A DNA stretch of 64,000 bases from Candidatus Contendibacter sp. (GCA_029624765.1 JARSSO010000032.1:20377-84376); one strand, 5' to 3'; positions 23,190 to 31,907 are shown, counted from the stretch's first letter. Program-made: numbers and translations. Notes: a model not told the origin generated them from the letters alone.

Positions 23190-24881
23190 CTACCGGATAT
23201 AGGTGTTCAGCAGGGTATAGTCGCCATCCAGCCGATCCGGTACGTCGCGCAGTTTCCATTCCCTCCATTGCGACTGGCTCCAAATGAATGGCGCGCCCTT
23301 GACGTAAGGCGTGCCGAATTTCATCCAGAAGCCCTGGACCGGAGAATCCACGTCCAGCACCCCCTCTAGCCGCATCATGCGTCGGGCCAGGCTCACGGAA
23401 CCCGCTTTGGCGTCGAGCGAGCCATCGGGAATGGTCTTGGGAGTGGGCGTCTCGCCATAGCCAAGGTCCCAGCGCCCGAAAATGGATAGCGGATTGCGAG
23501 GCGCGGTGTAGGTGATCAGCTGCTTGGCCGATTCCAGATCGTTCACCGCGCCGATCCTGGCCAGGAACTGCCGCTTGCGGGCCGGCCGGGTGTCCAGCGC
23601 CTTGAGATCGCGGCGAATCTGATAGGACGCCGGATAGTTGATACCGATCAGGTAGTCGCTGGCCACCATCTGGCGGTCGTAACGCGGGTCCAGACCCTCC
23701 GGCTGGGTCGTGACCGTGTAGCCGCCCTTGCCGTTTGCCTTATAGAACACGAAGCTCTTGTACGACATCTCCACCAGCCCGATGTCCCCGGTCTTGGCGT
23801 CGATCACCATGTAGCCGTTCATGTAGGTGCCGGACGGCTCCAACGCGATGTATTTGAAAAATTCATCCAGGGAACGGGAGAACTGCTCGGCCAGGGTCGC
23901 CCGCCAGAACATCCACAACGCTTCGACCTTGGGTTCGGTATAGGTAGCGTGATGCGTGGTTTCGTTGAACAGAATGCCATGGTTGTTGTAGCCAAAATCC
24001 GAACTCGAACCCAGATAACCGGGTGCAATCGGATTGAAGGTCATGAAATCGCCGTTGACCCACAGGCTCATCGCCTGAGTCTGACTGAGAAAGCCGGACC
24101 AACTGTTGTGCGCGATTAGAATGTCGTTCTGGGTCTTCTTGACGAAGGCGGAACATTTGCCTGGCCGCTGACTGGCGGCCCGCGGCGGGTGATCGGGCAG
24201 CACGTCGAGCAGATCCTGAAAGGCGTTGACGAAATACACGTCCATGAAGCTCAGTGTGGGCGTCTGATAGCCAAGTTTCAGATCGGTGGCGCTCAGGGTC
24301 GGCGACCAGGCGTCGGTAAACGCCAACGCCGCCGGCTGATTTTGGGTCACGCCGTGATGGATGCCAACCAGGCGGTATAGCAACCGCCGCATTTTCTTGC
24401 CGATGTCCGCATCCTTGGCCCGCTGGATGTAATCGACAGTGTACTGAAGATTCAGCGCCAAGGTTCGTTGCGCCAGTTCCAGTTCCGCCGCCGAGGGCGG
24501 AATTTGCTTGGGATAGCTGTGCTTGGGGTTGGTGAGATAGGCGTTGTCCCAGGAGTTGTCGCGGGCCGCGATGATTTTTTGCCCTTGCAGCTTGCCCTGG
24601 ATGAAACCGGCTTCGTATTCGGCTTTGTAGACGTTGGAGTCGTTCGACACGATGCTGACGTTGACAATATTGTTGACAGTCTCGATCACGCCTTGCGTGT
24701 CGTGATCAAGCCGATAACGGGTTAATGGGTTGCCGGCCTGGGTGACGGTTGTGCTGAAACCCGGCGGTTCTGACGGGCGCCGCGCCGATTCACCGGGTGA
24801 ACCGCAAGACGCGACGATCAGTAAAGCGGCGCCAGCCAGTATGAGTCGAGACCCAAGAGAGTTAAATGACTTGAATGACAT
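23190..24881 (-). CDS. Phospholipase B-like lipoprotein (LAMA/PLBD family, Ntn hydrolase fold)
   Basis: 563 residues. The signal peptide ends in a lipobox (IVASC, Cys26), so the protein is lipid-anchored. The body resembles the phospholipase B-like family known mainly from Dictyostelium and animal lysosomes. GKCSAFVKKTQNDILIAHNS aligns with the family segment around the autocatalytic Cys and is followed by a Trp. PGYLGSSSDFGYNNHGILFN and SGTYMNGYMVIDAKTGDIGL also match. By analogy it would be an Ntn hydrolase acting on phospholipid or amide bonds outside the cytoplasm. Substrate and self-processing are unproven. It converges with hinT. Confidence 0.72.
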   Translation of the reverse strand: MSFKSFNSLGSRLILAGAALLIVASCGSPGESARRPSEPPGFSTTVTQAGNPLTRYRLDHDTQGVIETVNNIVNVSIVSNDSNVYKAEYEAGFIQGKLQGQKIIAARDNSWDNAYLTNPKHSYPKQIPPSAAELELAQRTLALNLQYTVDYIQRAKDADIGKKMRRLLYRLVGIHHGVTQNQPAALAFTDAWSPTLSATDLKLGYQTPTLSFMDVYFVNAFQDLLDVLPDHPPRAASQRPGKCSAFVKKTQNDILIAHNSWSGFLSQTQAMSLWVNGDFMTFNPIAPGYLGSSSDFGYNNHGILFNETTHHATYTEPKVEALWMFWRATLAEQFSRSLDEFFKYIALEPSGTYMNGYMVIDAKTGDIGLVEMSYKSFVFYKANGKGGYTVTTQPEGLDPRYDRQMVASDYLIGINYPASYQIRRDLKALDTRPARKRQFLARIGAVNDLESAKQLITYTAPRNPLSIFGRWDLGYGETPTPKTIPDGSLDAKAGSVSLARRMMRLEGVLDVDSPVQGFWMKFGTPYVKGAPFIWSQSQWREWKLRDVPDRLDGDYTLLNTYIR

Positions 24882-24909
24882 GATTCCCCCTCATCGCACT
24901 GGTTGATGG

Positions 24910-24939
24910 CAACGGGCGGAAAACGATTTCCGCCCGTTG
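24910..24939. repeat. 13-bp perfect inverted repeat (hairpin) in a 354-bp intergenic region
   Basis: CAACGGGCGGAAA and its exact complement TTTCCGCCCGTTG are separated by ACGA. It lies 28 bases before the start of the phospholipase B-like gene, inside the predicted leader of that leftward gene, rather than after a gene end. No T run follows on either strand. It could be an operator or a leader hairpin. The rest of 24882-25235 is AT-richer and holds only a possible promoter for the cytochrome gene. Confidence 0.6.
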
Positions 24940-25149
24940 CTGACGGATGAATCAAGACCATATTGATTATACGACTTTTAAGGCCGGCGGGAGGCCAGTC
25001 AAGCAGACCACCAGGCTCGATGGCGCGCTTTCGCGGTTACGAGAGCCACACCGAAGGCCATCGCCGGCGGCGGAACCACGATGGCTCCGACTAGCCTTGT
25101 TTACATAGCACTATCAATCAGTTATCAATGCAATTCTTTTTATTGGCTC

Positions 25150-25180
25150 TTGCAAGCGTGGTTTGTCCACGATCTATACT
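25150..25180 (+). promoter_or_regulatory. Candidate promoter for the cytochrome c gene
   Basis: TTGCAA (25150-25155) and TATACT (25175-25180) are separated by 19 bases, longer than ideal. The segment 25090-25200 is AT-rich compared with its surroundings. The start codon is about 55 bases downstream. Confidence 0.3.
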
Positions 25181-25235
25181 TCAATTCCGAAGCATGCAGT
25201 CTGACTAAAAGCTCTATCTGGTGATGAGGTGCATG

Positions 25236-25838
25236 ATGAGACAAGTTACAGTTCCGTCGTACTTGGAAGCTGTTCGATCTTCCCGGACAGCGTTAAGAAC
25301 CGCCGGTTTCCTGGCATTGGGCATTCTTGGGCTTGGCGTCGCCAATGGGTCCGCCCTGGCCGCGAGCGGCGACGATCTCACCGCGCGCGGCGCTTATCTG
25401 GTGGCGGGGCTGGGTTGCGCCGATTGCCATACGCCCATGAAGATGGGACCGAAAGGCCCTGAGCCGGACTTGTCCCGTCAACTGTCGGGCCATCCGGAAA
25501 ATCTGAAATTGCCACCGCCACCCAAGGCTGACGGGTCCTGGGTCTGGTTCGGGTCCGCGACCAATACCGCGTATGCGGGGCCTTGGGGAATCAGCTACGC
25601 GATCAACCTGACCCCTGACAAGGAAACCGGTTTGGGCAACTGGCGGGAGGAGGATTTCGTGCAGGCGATCAAGACCGGCAAGCACGCCGGGGTTGGCCGC
25701 CCGATCATGCCGCCGATGCCCTGGCCGGCCATGTCGCACCTGAGCGAGGACGATCTGCGGGCGATGTTCCGGTATTTGCAGACCCTACCACCGATCCACA
25801 ACCGGGCGCCCGACTATCAGCCACCGGCTTCGGGGTGA
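25236..25838 (+). CDS. Periplasmic monohaem cytochrome c
   Basis: About 200 residues. Several start codons lie in frame (GTG 25221, ATG 25224, 25233 and 25236); GAGG at 25226-25229 favours 25233 or 25236. A signal peptide with hydrophobic core FLALGILGLGVANGSALAAS precedes one haem-binding motif, CADCH (about residue 68). PIMPPMPWPAMSHLSEDDLR supplies a likely axial Met, and AMFRYLQTLPPI is the typical C-terminal helix of class I cytochromes. Similar cytochromes serve as subunits of alcohol or aldehyde dehydrogenases; no dehydrogenase gene is adjacent. The physiological partner is unknown. Confidence 0.88.
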   Translation: MRQVTVPSYLEAVRSSRTALRTAGFLALGILGLGVANGSALAASGDDLTARGAYLVAGLGCADCHTPMKMGPKGPEPDLSRQLSGHPENLKLPPPPKADGSWVWFGSATNTAYAGPWGISYAINLTPDKETGLGNWREEDFVQAIKTGKHAGVGRPIMPPMPWPAMSHLSEDDLRAMFRYLQTLPPIHNRAPDYQPPASG

Positions 25839-25869
25839 ACCACCGGGAGTGGAGTTCGCGCCATCCCGA

Positions 25870-27738
25870 TCAATTGCGGGCGCCGACCGAACTGTCGTGG
25901 ACTTGCAATTCCAGGTGATCCAGCAGCAATGCCTGTAGATCGGCGTGAAAGCGGCGGGCGGCGGCGGGCGTCAACCGATGCTGGGCGTTGAGCAGGGCGG
26001 CATGGTAAAGCCCGGTCAACAGGGGTCGATAGCGCGCCTCGGTGGGATCGGCCACCGCGCCAAGTCGTTGCACCAGCGGATGCGTCGCGTTCAGCAGCAA
26101 GGTCAGCGGTTGACGGCGCAAGCGGTCGCGCACCTCACCGGCCAGTTCCGCCAGTCCGTCCAGCAGAAACGGTTTCTCCAACGCCTGTTCCATCGCGTCG
26201 AACGCGGCGATGCGCTGGCCCGCCAGCAAGACCGCGCTTAACTCGTCCGGTCGAAACCGGCGCACCTGGGTTTTGACTCGGGTTTCCATCTCGGCCAATG
26301 CCCGGTCCATCGCGCGTTCCAATCGGGCGTATTCGGCCTGTTCCGCCGCGTCCAGCCGTTCGTAAAGGGCTGGATCGTCCAGTCGGTCCAATGGCTTCAG
26401 TTCCACCGCTTTCGGATGCCGTTCGGCATAACGGCGCAACAGCGTTTCGTCGAAGGGTCGTCCGGCGTTGATCGCCAGCAGGCCGCGCGCCTGGCAGAGC
26501 GCGTAGAACTGGTTGGCGTCGGCGGCGTGGGTGAAGAAATAGAGGGGCTTTTTGCCGTTCGTCGTCGGCTGGCGGTCGAGATAATCGGGCAGGGTCAACT
26601 GCCCCTGATCGGTCTCGAACGGCAAATGATCGAGTACCGCCGCGCCGAAGTCCGGGTGCTGGGCCGCCATGCCCTTGATGGCGTCGTGATGCCAGTCGCA
26701 GAGTTGCAGGAAGCGCGGCCGGTCGCGGGCGGCCAGGTCGAGCAGGGCGGTGACGATCAATTCACCCAGGGCCACGCGCAGGGCGTGATAGACCCCGTCT
26801 CGTACCACGTTGTCGCGGGCGGCGGTCGGTTGCAAATCGGGGCAATCCACCACCCCGCGCACGAACCGCGCCCATTCCGGCAGTAATTCGGCGTCGTTCG
26901 GGCGAATGCTCATCCGGGTCTGGAAGAGATCGACCGTTCCGCCGGCTTGACCGCCGGGCGCGTAGCGGGTGGGGATGAACAACCCGCCCAATGCGCGCGG
27001 ATTCGACAGATCGACCGGGATGACCACCAACGGCGGATCGGCGTAACGCTGGTTCAGGAAGGCGGTCAGCAACCGTTCTCGCTCGCCGGGATCGCGCCAG
27101 ACCGGTTCGTGCCAGGGGGCGTTGACGGCGTTGATCGGACCGAAGCCGTCGAGCAGGATCGGGAACGGCAGGAAATCGGCGTAGCGCCGCACGGTTTGCC
27201 GGAGGATGCGGCCGTCAAGAAAGGCGGTTCGGTCGGGCGCCAAGGTGACGACGACACGGGTTCCGGGCGGTTGGGCGCTCGCCGGCAGGGCGTCCAGTTC
27301 GTAATCCTCGCCGCCGTGGTTGACCCAGCGCCAGGCTTGGGTCGCCATCGGTTTGCGGGTGTAGACCTCGATCCGTTCCGCGACCACGAATGCCGACAGC
27401 AGGCCGATGCCGAACTGGCCGATGGTGGCGACCGCCACGTCGCGGGTGGCCAATTCGCGGGCGCGGCTGCCGGTGCCGGTGCTGCCGATGACGCTGAGGA
27501 ATTCCTCGATGTCCCGCCGGTCCATGCCGGTGCCGTTGTCGCTGAAGCTCAGCGCGCGGCTGGACTCGTCCATGTCGATGCGAATCTCGCCGGCCGGTTC
27601 CGGTTCGTGGACCCGGCGTAACTGGATGCTGTCGTGGGCGTTCTGCAACAGTTCACGGACGAACACGTCCGGCTCCGGGTACAAGCTCCTGGCCAGCAAT
27701 CGGACCAGACCTTGAAAGCTGGCGCGCATCTTGGGCAT
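25870..27738 (-). CDS. Divergent HSP90-like ATPase (HtpG-related)
   Basis: 622 residues. The N-terminal GHKL ATPase has all the key boxes: RELLQNAHDSIQ (Asn33, the Mg-binding Asn), FSDNGTGMDRRDI (nucleotide-binding Asp) and TIGQFGIGLLSAFVVAERIE, close to the HtpG lid motif. The middle domain is recognisable (LFQTRMSIRPNDAELLPEWA and VVDCPDLQPTAARDNV), but the usual NVSRE motif reads TAARDN. The C-terminal part is quite different from housekeeping HtpG. It is divergently transcribed from the zinc-ribbon/membrane/CHAT gene set across a 121-bp gap, so shared control is likely. It may be a specialised chaperone for the large STAND protein; that is inference. Confidence 0.85.
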   Translation of the reverse strand: MPKMRASFQGLVRLLARSLYPEPDVFVRELLQNAHDSIQLRRVHEPEPAGEIRIDMDESSRALSFSDNGTGMDRRDIEEFLSVIGSTGTGSRARELATRDVAVATIGQFGIGLLSAFVVAERIEVYTRKPMATQAWRWVNHGGEDYELDALPASAQPPGTRVVVTLAPDRTAFLDGRILRQTVRRYADFLPFPILLDGFGPINAVNAPWHEPVWRDPGERERLLTAFLNQRYADPPLVVIPVDLSNPRALGGLFIPTRYAPGGQAGGTVDLFQTRMSIRPNDAELLPEWARFVRGVVDCPDLQPTAARDNVVRDGVYHALRVALGELIVTALLDLAARDRPRFLQLCDWHHDAIKGMAAQHPDFGAAVLDHLPFETDQGQLTLPDYLDRQPTTNGKKPLYFFTHAADANQFYALCQARGLLAINAGRPFDETLLRRYAERHPKAVELKPLDRLDDPALYERLDAAEQAEYARLERAMDRALAEMETRVKTQVRRFRPDELSAVLLAGQRIAAFDAMEQALEKPFLLDGLAELAGEVRDRLRRQPLTLLLNATHPLVQRLGAVADPTEARYRPLLTGLYHAALLNAQHRLTPAAARRFHADLQALLLDHLELQVHDSSVGARN

Positions 27739-27859
27739 GGAGTGGCGGCCTCCTGGATTGCGGGGTGGTGCAAGACGCTTCGTTGGCCTCGACCCTTCAG
27801 TTCTTCAGCGAGATTATCGCTGCTATCCTAGCGGTGTCGAGGCAGTGGAATAAGGGGCA

Positions 27860-28252
27860 ATGACGATGAGACAGGCGCTGAACATCAAGTGCTGGCAGTG
27901 TGGAGAGGTATTTACGATGAGCGCCAAGCTTTCCCAAAAGCCGGACTCACGGGTGGAAGCGGTGGCTCCGTGTCCCTTTTGTCAAGCCGTCAATCAGGTG
28001 ATCGTTCGCGCCGAGCAGGTGCAAGCCACCGTTTCGTATAAGGACGGTCAATCCCTTGAAGCAGTTTCTCTGGAAAAACCCGGTGCGTTGCTGAGTTACA
28101 TATTCGGGGGGACGCCGCTTCCGCCAGAGGGTCTAATGCATTATTACCCGCCCCGCCCAACTCCCGATCCGCCGCCACCCAAACCGACTCCGCCGGACAG
28201 ACCGACCTCTCCGGACAAATCGATCCCCTCGAACGAGGAGCACTCAAAATGA
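27860..28252 (+). CDS. Small zinc-ribbon protein with proline-rich tail
   Basis: 130 residues. Two CxxC pairs (Cys11/Cys14 in CWQCG, Cys38/Cys41 in CPFC) form a probable zinc ribbon. The tail from about residue 95 is mostly Pro, Thr, Asp and Ser and likely disordered. There is no signal peptide or membrane helix. AAGGGG precedes the ATG. The last four bases overlap the start of the next gene, so it is coupled to the two-helix membrane protein and, 29 bases further on, to the CHAT-STAND gene. No known family recognised; an adaptor or sensor role is a guess. Confidence 0.72.
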   Translation: MTMRQALNIKCWQCGEVFTMSAKLSQKPDSRVEAVAPCPFCQAVNQVIVRAEQVQATVSYKDGQSLEAVSLEKPGALLSYIFGGTPLPPEGLMHYYPPRPTPDPPPPKPTPPDRPTSPDKSIPSNEEHSK

Positions 28253-28701
28253 CCGACGTGCGCCATAACTTGCGGTTTTCCGCCCGCATGAACATCAGCT
28301 ACCACGAGGGCTTGGAACGATTCTATGGTCAGTGGCTGGGCTGGTCGGCGTTTGTCTCGCTGATCCTGTCCAGCGCCGCGTTCGCCGCCCTCAGCAACCT
28401 GGTTCCGCAAGGCTTGCAACCGTTTCGCGAGTGGTTGCTGGCTGCCCTGGCCTTGATCGTGACCGCCTTGAACGGCGGGGTGTTGGCGTTTGGAATGCGC
28501 GGCAAGTTCATCACCCATGCGGAACTGAAGCGGAAATGGATCGACTTTCTGGGGCGGGTGGAGACTGTCGAGGAAGCGGAATTGCCCACGCTGGAGCGCA
28601 AGCTTCACGAACTCAACGCCCAGGAGCCGGCTTCCTATCCTCGCCGCCTGAATCGTGCCTATGCGGACGCCTGCACGATGCTCGGCGTCAAGCCGGTATA
28701 A
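28249..28701 (+). CDS. Two-helix membrane protein, SLATT-like
   Basis: 150 residues. Two hydrophobic helices (about residues 30-52 and 61-82) are separated by a short loop with one Pro, and are followed by a charged helical region (HAELKRKWIDFLGRVETVEE). An N-terminal amphipathic part contains YHEGLERFYGQW. The layout of helix, two membrane spans and cytoplasmic coiled helices is that of SLATT domains, which are proposed pore-forming effectors in bacterial conflict systems. The match is by architecture rather than by a firm signature. It overlaps the zinc-ribbon gene by four bases and precedes the CHAT protein by 29 bases, suggesting one operon and one system. Confidence 0.68.
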   Translation: MTDVRHNLRFSARMNISYHEGLERFYGQWLGWSAFVSLILSSAAFAALSNLVPQGLQPFREWLLAALALIVTALNGGVLAFGMRGKFITHAELKRKWIDFLGRVETVEEAELPTLERKLHELNAQEPASYPRRLNRAYADACTMLGVKPV

Positions 28702-28730
28702 CCTCAAGGCGCTCCGTCAGACATTCCACC

Positions 28731-31700
28731 ATGCCTGCCCATCTCCATACCCCGCTGATTTTGCAGCCGCCCGCCGACTTGGCCAGTCGCTTTCCTCATG
28801 TGCTCAGGCTGGCTCAGGATTTGTCGCTGAAGTATGTCTATCGGTACGTGGTGACGGAGCAGGATTTACAAACCGTGGGCGATGCGCTTTGGCAAACGCT
28901 GGGTGCGGACGAGGCGCTCGCGACCGCGCGCCAGGCCGCCGGTACGCGAATACTGCCGCTGATTCTTGAAAGCGCCGATCCGCTGGTGCAGTCCTTGCCG
29001 TGGGAGTGCCTGCATCATCCCGAACACGGTTTTTTGGGCAAGCATCCCGGCTTCAGCCTGACGCGCCGCTGGTCCGCCGCGCCGTCCGCTTCCGTCGAAC
29101 CGCCCAAAGGCCCGCTGAAAGTCTTGCTGTTCACTTCTCTGCCCGACGATAAGGAGCGTTTGGACACGGAAAGCGAGCAGGCGAACGTGGTGGAGGCGCT
29201 GGACCGGCTAATCCATGATGGATGGGTGGAACTGACGACGCCCGACGACGGGCGCTTCGATCATTTTCGGCAATTGCTTCGAGAGCAGGAATTTCATCTG
29301 GTGTTCTTGAGCGGTCACGGCGAGTTTAACGCCGATCCGCTGTTGGGTCAGACGGGCGCGAGGTTTCTGTTCGAGGGCGCGGATGGCCGGCATCATCGGG
29401 TGGAAGGCGAGGAACTGGCGAAAGTGTTTTCGGGGACCGCCGTGCAAGCGGTGGTATTGTCGGCCTGTCAGTCCGGCAAATCGGCGTCCGCCGATCTCGG
29501 TTCCAGCTTGGCAGTGCAGTTGCTGGACGCGGGTTTGCCGCATGTGGTGGGGATGCGGGAATCCATCCTGGACGTGGCGGGCACTCACTTTGCCCATGCG
29601 TTGTGCAAAGCGCTGGGTCTAAAAGAACGGCTGGATGTCGCCCTGCAAGCCGCGCGGGGATTTATCGCCGAGTCGCCGGCGCTGGCCGGGCCGCGCAAAG
29701 ACTTGTCCGGGGCGACGGAGCGGAGTTGGGGGCAGTGGTGCTTGCCTCTGCTGTACAGCCGCGACCCGGCGCAACCCTTGATCGACTGGCAATTTCAGCC
29801 GATGCCGCCGCCACCGTTGTTGGAGCGTTATCACGACATCGCGGGTATTCCATTGCCCGCCGCGTTTATCGGGCGACGGCGGGAACTGCGGGAACTGGGA
29901 CAACTCGTGTACGGCGACCGACCGCAACAATGCTTGTTGACCGGCGCGGGCGGCCAAGGCAAGACCAGTTTGGCGGGACGCTTGGCGCAGCGCTTGGAAA
30001 ACCGGGGTTGGTTGGTGCGGGCTTACACGGCACGGCAAGAGAACAACTGGGGCGATTTCGTCAACGAGTTGCTGTTTTGCCTGGAGAAACCGCTGGCTGA
30101 ACAGGTGGATCGTGCGTTGTTGCGTTGCCGGACGGAGACTGACAAGGCGCGATTGATATTACGGGCATTGATGCAGCAGACCGGCAACCGGTTGGCATTG
30201 GTGTTCGATAACCTGGAAACCTTGCAAGACCCGGCCACGGGGCGAATCACTGACGACGCGGTGGCCGCGTGGCTGGATGCCTGCAAGCCGGTAGGTTCCG
30301 ACCCTGCGCCCGTGGTGCTGGTCACGTCGCGCTGGGCGATTCCCGGTTGGGAGGGAGACCGGCGCACGCAGCGACCACTCGGAAAACCGTTGTACGGAGA
30401 TTTCCTGCGCTATCACCAGCAGTTGAGCGGAGCGCCGTGGGGCGTGGAACGGCTGCGCCGGTTGTACGAGGCGTTGGACGGCAATTTCAAAGGCTTGGGG
30501 TTTTTCCACGGCTTGAGCCAAGTAGCCGGGGACGACGAGGCGTTTCTCCAACAACTGGAGCATTCCAAGAAGAAGCTGCAACTCCACATGATGGTGGAGA
30601 AGCTGGTCAGCTATCTGCAACCGGACGAGCGGGAATTACTGAACCGATTGCGCGCCTATTTGGCCTCGACCTTCGCTGATGGGGTGCGCATCGTCGCCCA
30701 GGATTTGGCCGAGCCGGAGCGATTATTACGGCGGCTGGTCGAGCTGTCGCTGGTGGAAGTGGAGATGGAGCCGGAATTGCGCTTGCCGCGTTACCGGCTA
30801 TCGCCGGTGGTGGCGGACTGGTTGCAACAGTGTGAACCGGAACCGGCGAACGACATCCGGCAACGCGCGGCGCGGTATCAGCTTTGGGTGCATGATAACC
30901 TGCTACCCACGTTGGAACAGGCGCTCATCGCGCATGAAGCCTTGCGGCAGAGCGCCTTGGACGACGAAGCAGCCCAGTTCGCGTTGGGCAATATTGTTCC
31001 CTACTTTGGCCGGATAGGGCTGTATCACACGCTGCTTAAGGAGTGGTTGCCAGCCTTGCGGGAAAGCCAGGATCAAGCATTGCGAGCATGGGCCCTTAAC
31101 GACTCTGGTACGACGTGCATTCGTGTAGGCCAATATGACGAAGCTCGCTCCTACTTGGAGAGGTCACAAACCATCTACCAGACCCTCGGCAACCGGACTG
31201 GGGAAGGTGCGGTCCTCAGCAACCTCGCGCGGACTTACTACGTACGGGGGAATGCCGCGACGGCGCTGCGTTATCTGGAAGAGTCGCTAGCCATCCAGCG
31301 GGACATCGGTGACAGGGCCGGGGAAGGCAGAACTCTCAATAACCTCTCACAGATTTACGATACGCGAGGAGATTACGACACGGCGCTGCGTTATCTGGAA
31401 GAGTCGCTAATCATCCAACGAGCCATCAGTGACCGGGCGGGAGAAGGCGTGGTCCTTAACAACCTCTCGGCGCTTTACCAGGCGCGGGGGGATTACGACT
31501 CGGCGCTGCGCCATCTGAAAGACTCGTTGATCCTCCGCCGGACCGTCGGCGACCGGGCCGGCGAAGGCACGACCCTCAACAATCTCTCGACGCTTTACCA
31601 GGCGCGCGGGGATTACGACACGGCGCTGTGTTATCTGGAAGAGTCGCTAACCATCCAGCGGGACATCGGCGACCGGGCGGGATTATGCGCTACGCTGTTC

Positions 31701-31889
31701 AATATAGGGGGTGTCTATTTGCAGAAAAATGGGCATAAACAGTCTGTTGGGTATTTTGTTGCAGCCTACCAGGCTGCCAAGGCAATCGATTATGCGGAAG
31801 TCCTTGTGGCATTGGAAAATCTAGCTGAAGAACAGGGTGGGTTGGATTTCTGGGAACAATTATCGCAACAGATGGAGTCCGGGGAATAA
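28731..31889 (+). CDS. CHAT protease-STAND NTPase-TPR protein
   Basis: 1052 residues in three parts. A CHAT caspase-like protease lies at about 60-340, with catalytic His196 in FLSGHGEF and Cys246 in VVLSACQSG. A STAND/NB-ARC-type NTPase lies at about 385-700, with Walker A GAGGQGKTS (405-413) and Walker B LALVFDNLE (Asp493). The C-terminus is a tetratricopeptide region (about 780-1020) that includes four tandem 40-residue repeats of the kinesin-light-chain type. This protease-switch-sensor plan is that of bacterial NLR-like immune and cell-death proteins. The start ATG lacks a strong ribosome binding site and may depend on coupling to the upstream genes. What it senses or cleaves is unknown. 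Confidence 0.88.
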   Translation: MPAHLHTPLILQPPADLASRFPHVLRLAQDLSLKYVYRYVVTEQDLQTVGDALWQTLGADEALATARQAAGTRILPLILESADPLVQSLPWECLHHPEHGFLGKHPGFSLTRRWSAAPSASVEPPKGPLKVLLFTSLPDDKERLDTESEQANVVEALDRLIHDGWVELTTPDDGRFDHFRQLLREQEFHLVFLSGHGEFNADPLLGQTGARFLFEGADGRHHRVEGEELAKVFSGTAVQAVVLSACQSGKSASADLGSSLAVQLLDAGLPHVVGMRESILDVAGTHFAHALCKALGLKERLDVALQAARGFIAESPALAGPRKDLSGATERSWGQWCLPLLYSRDPAQPLIDWQFQPMPPPPLLERYHDIAGIPLPAAFIGRRRELRELGQLVYGDRPQQCLLTGAGGQGKTSLAGRLAQRLENRGWLVRAYTARQENNWGDFVNELLFCLEKPLAEQVDRALLRCRTETDKARLILRALMQQTGNRLALVFDNLETLQDPATGRITDDAVAAWLDACKPVGSDPAPVVLVTSRWAIPGWEGDRRTQRPLGKPLYGDFLRYHQQLSGAPWGVERLRRLYEALDGNFKGLGFFHGLSQVAGDDEAFLQQLEHSKKKLQLHMMVEKLVSYLQPDERELLNRLRAYLASTFADGVRIVAQDLAEPERLLRRLVELSLVEVEMEPELRLPRYRLSPVVADWLQQCEPEPANDIRQRAARYQLWVHDNLLPTLEQALIAHEALRQSALDDEAAQFALGNIVPYFGRIGLYHTLLKEWLPALRESQDQALRAWALNDSGTTCIRVGQYDEARSYLERSQTIYQTLGNRTGEGAVLSNLARTYYVRGNAATALRYLEESLAIQRDIGDRAGEGRTLNNLSQIYDTRGDYDTALRYLEESLIIQRAISDRAGEGVVLNNLSALYQARGDYDSALRHLKDSLILRRTVGDRAGEGTTLNNLSTLYQARGDYDTALCYLEESLTIQRDIGDRAGLCATLFNIGGVYLQKNGHKQSVGYFVAAYQAAKAIDYAEVLVALENLAEEQGGLDFWEQLSQQMESGE
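31191..31670 (+). repeat. Four tandem 120-bp repeats encoding TPRs
   Basis: Four copies of exactly 120 bp start at 31191, 31311, 31431 and 31551. The segment CGGCGCTGCGTTATCTGGAA recurs identically in copies 1 and 2, with a few changes in copies 3 and 4. A fifth partial copy begins at 31671. Each codes one 40-residue tetratricopeptide repeat. High DNA identity, not only protein similarity, points to recent duplication or gene conversion. Confidence 0.92.
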
Positions 31890-31907
31890 GCCACGCGGAG
31901 TAGTCCG

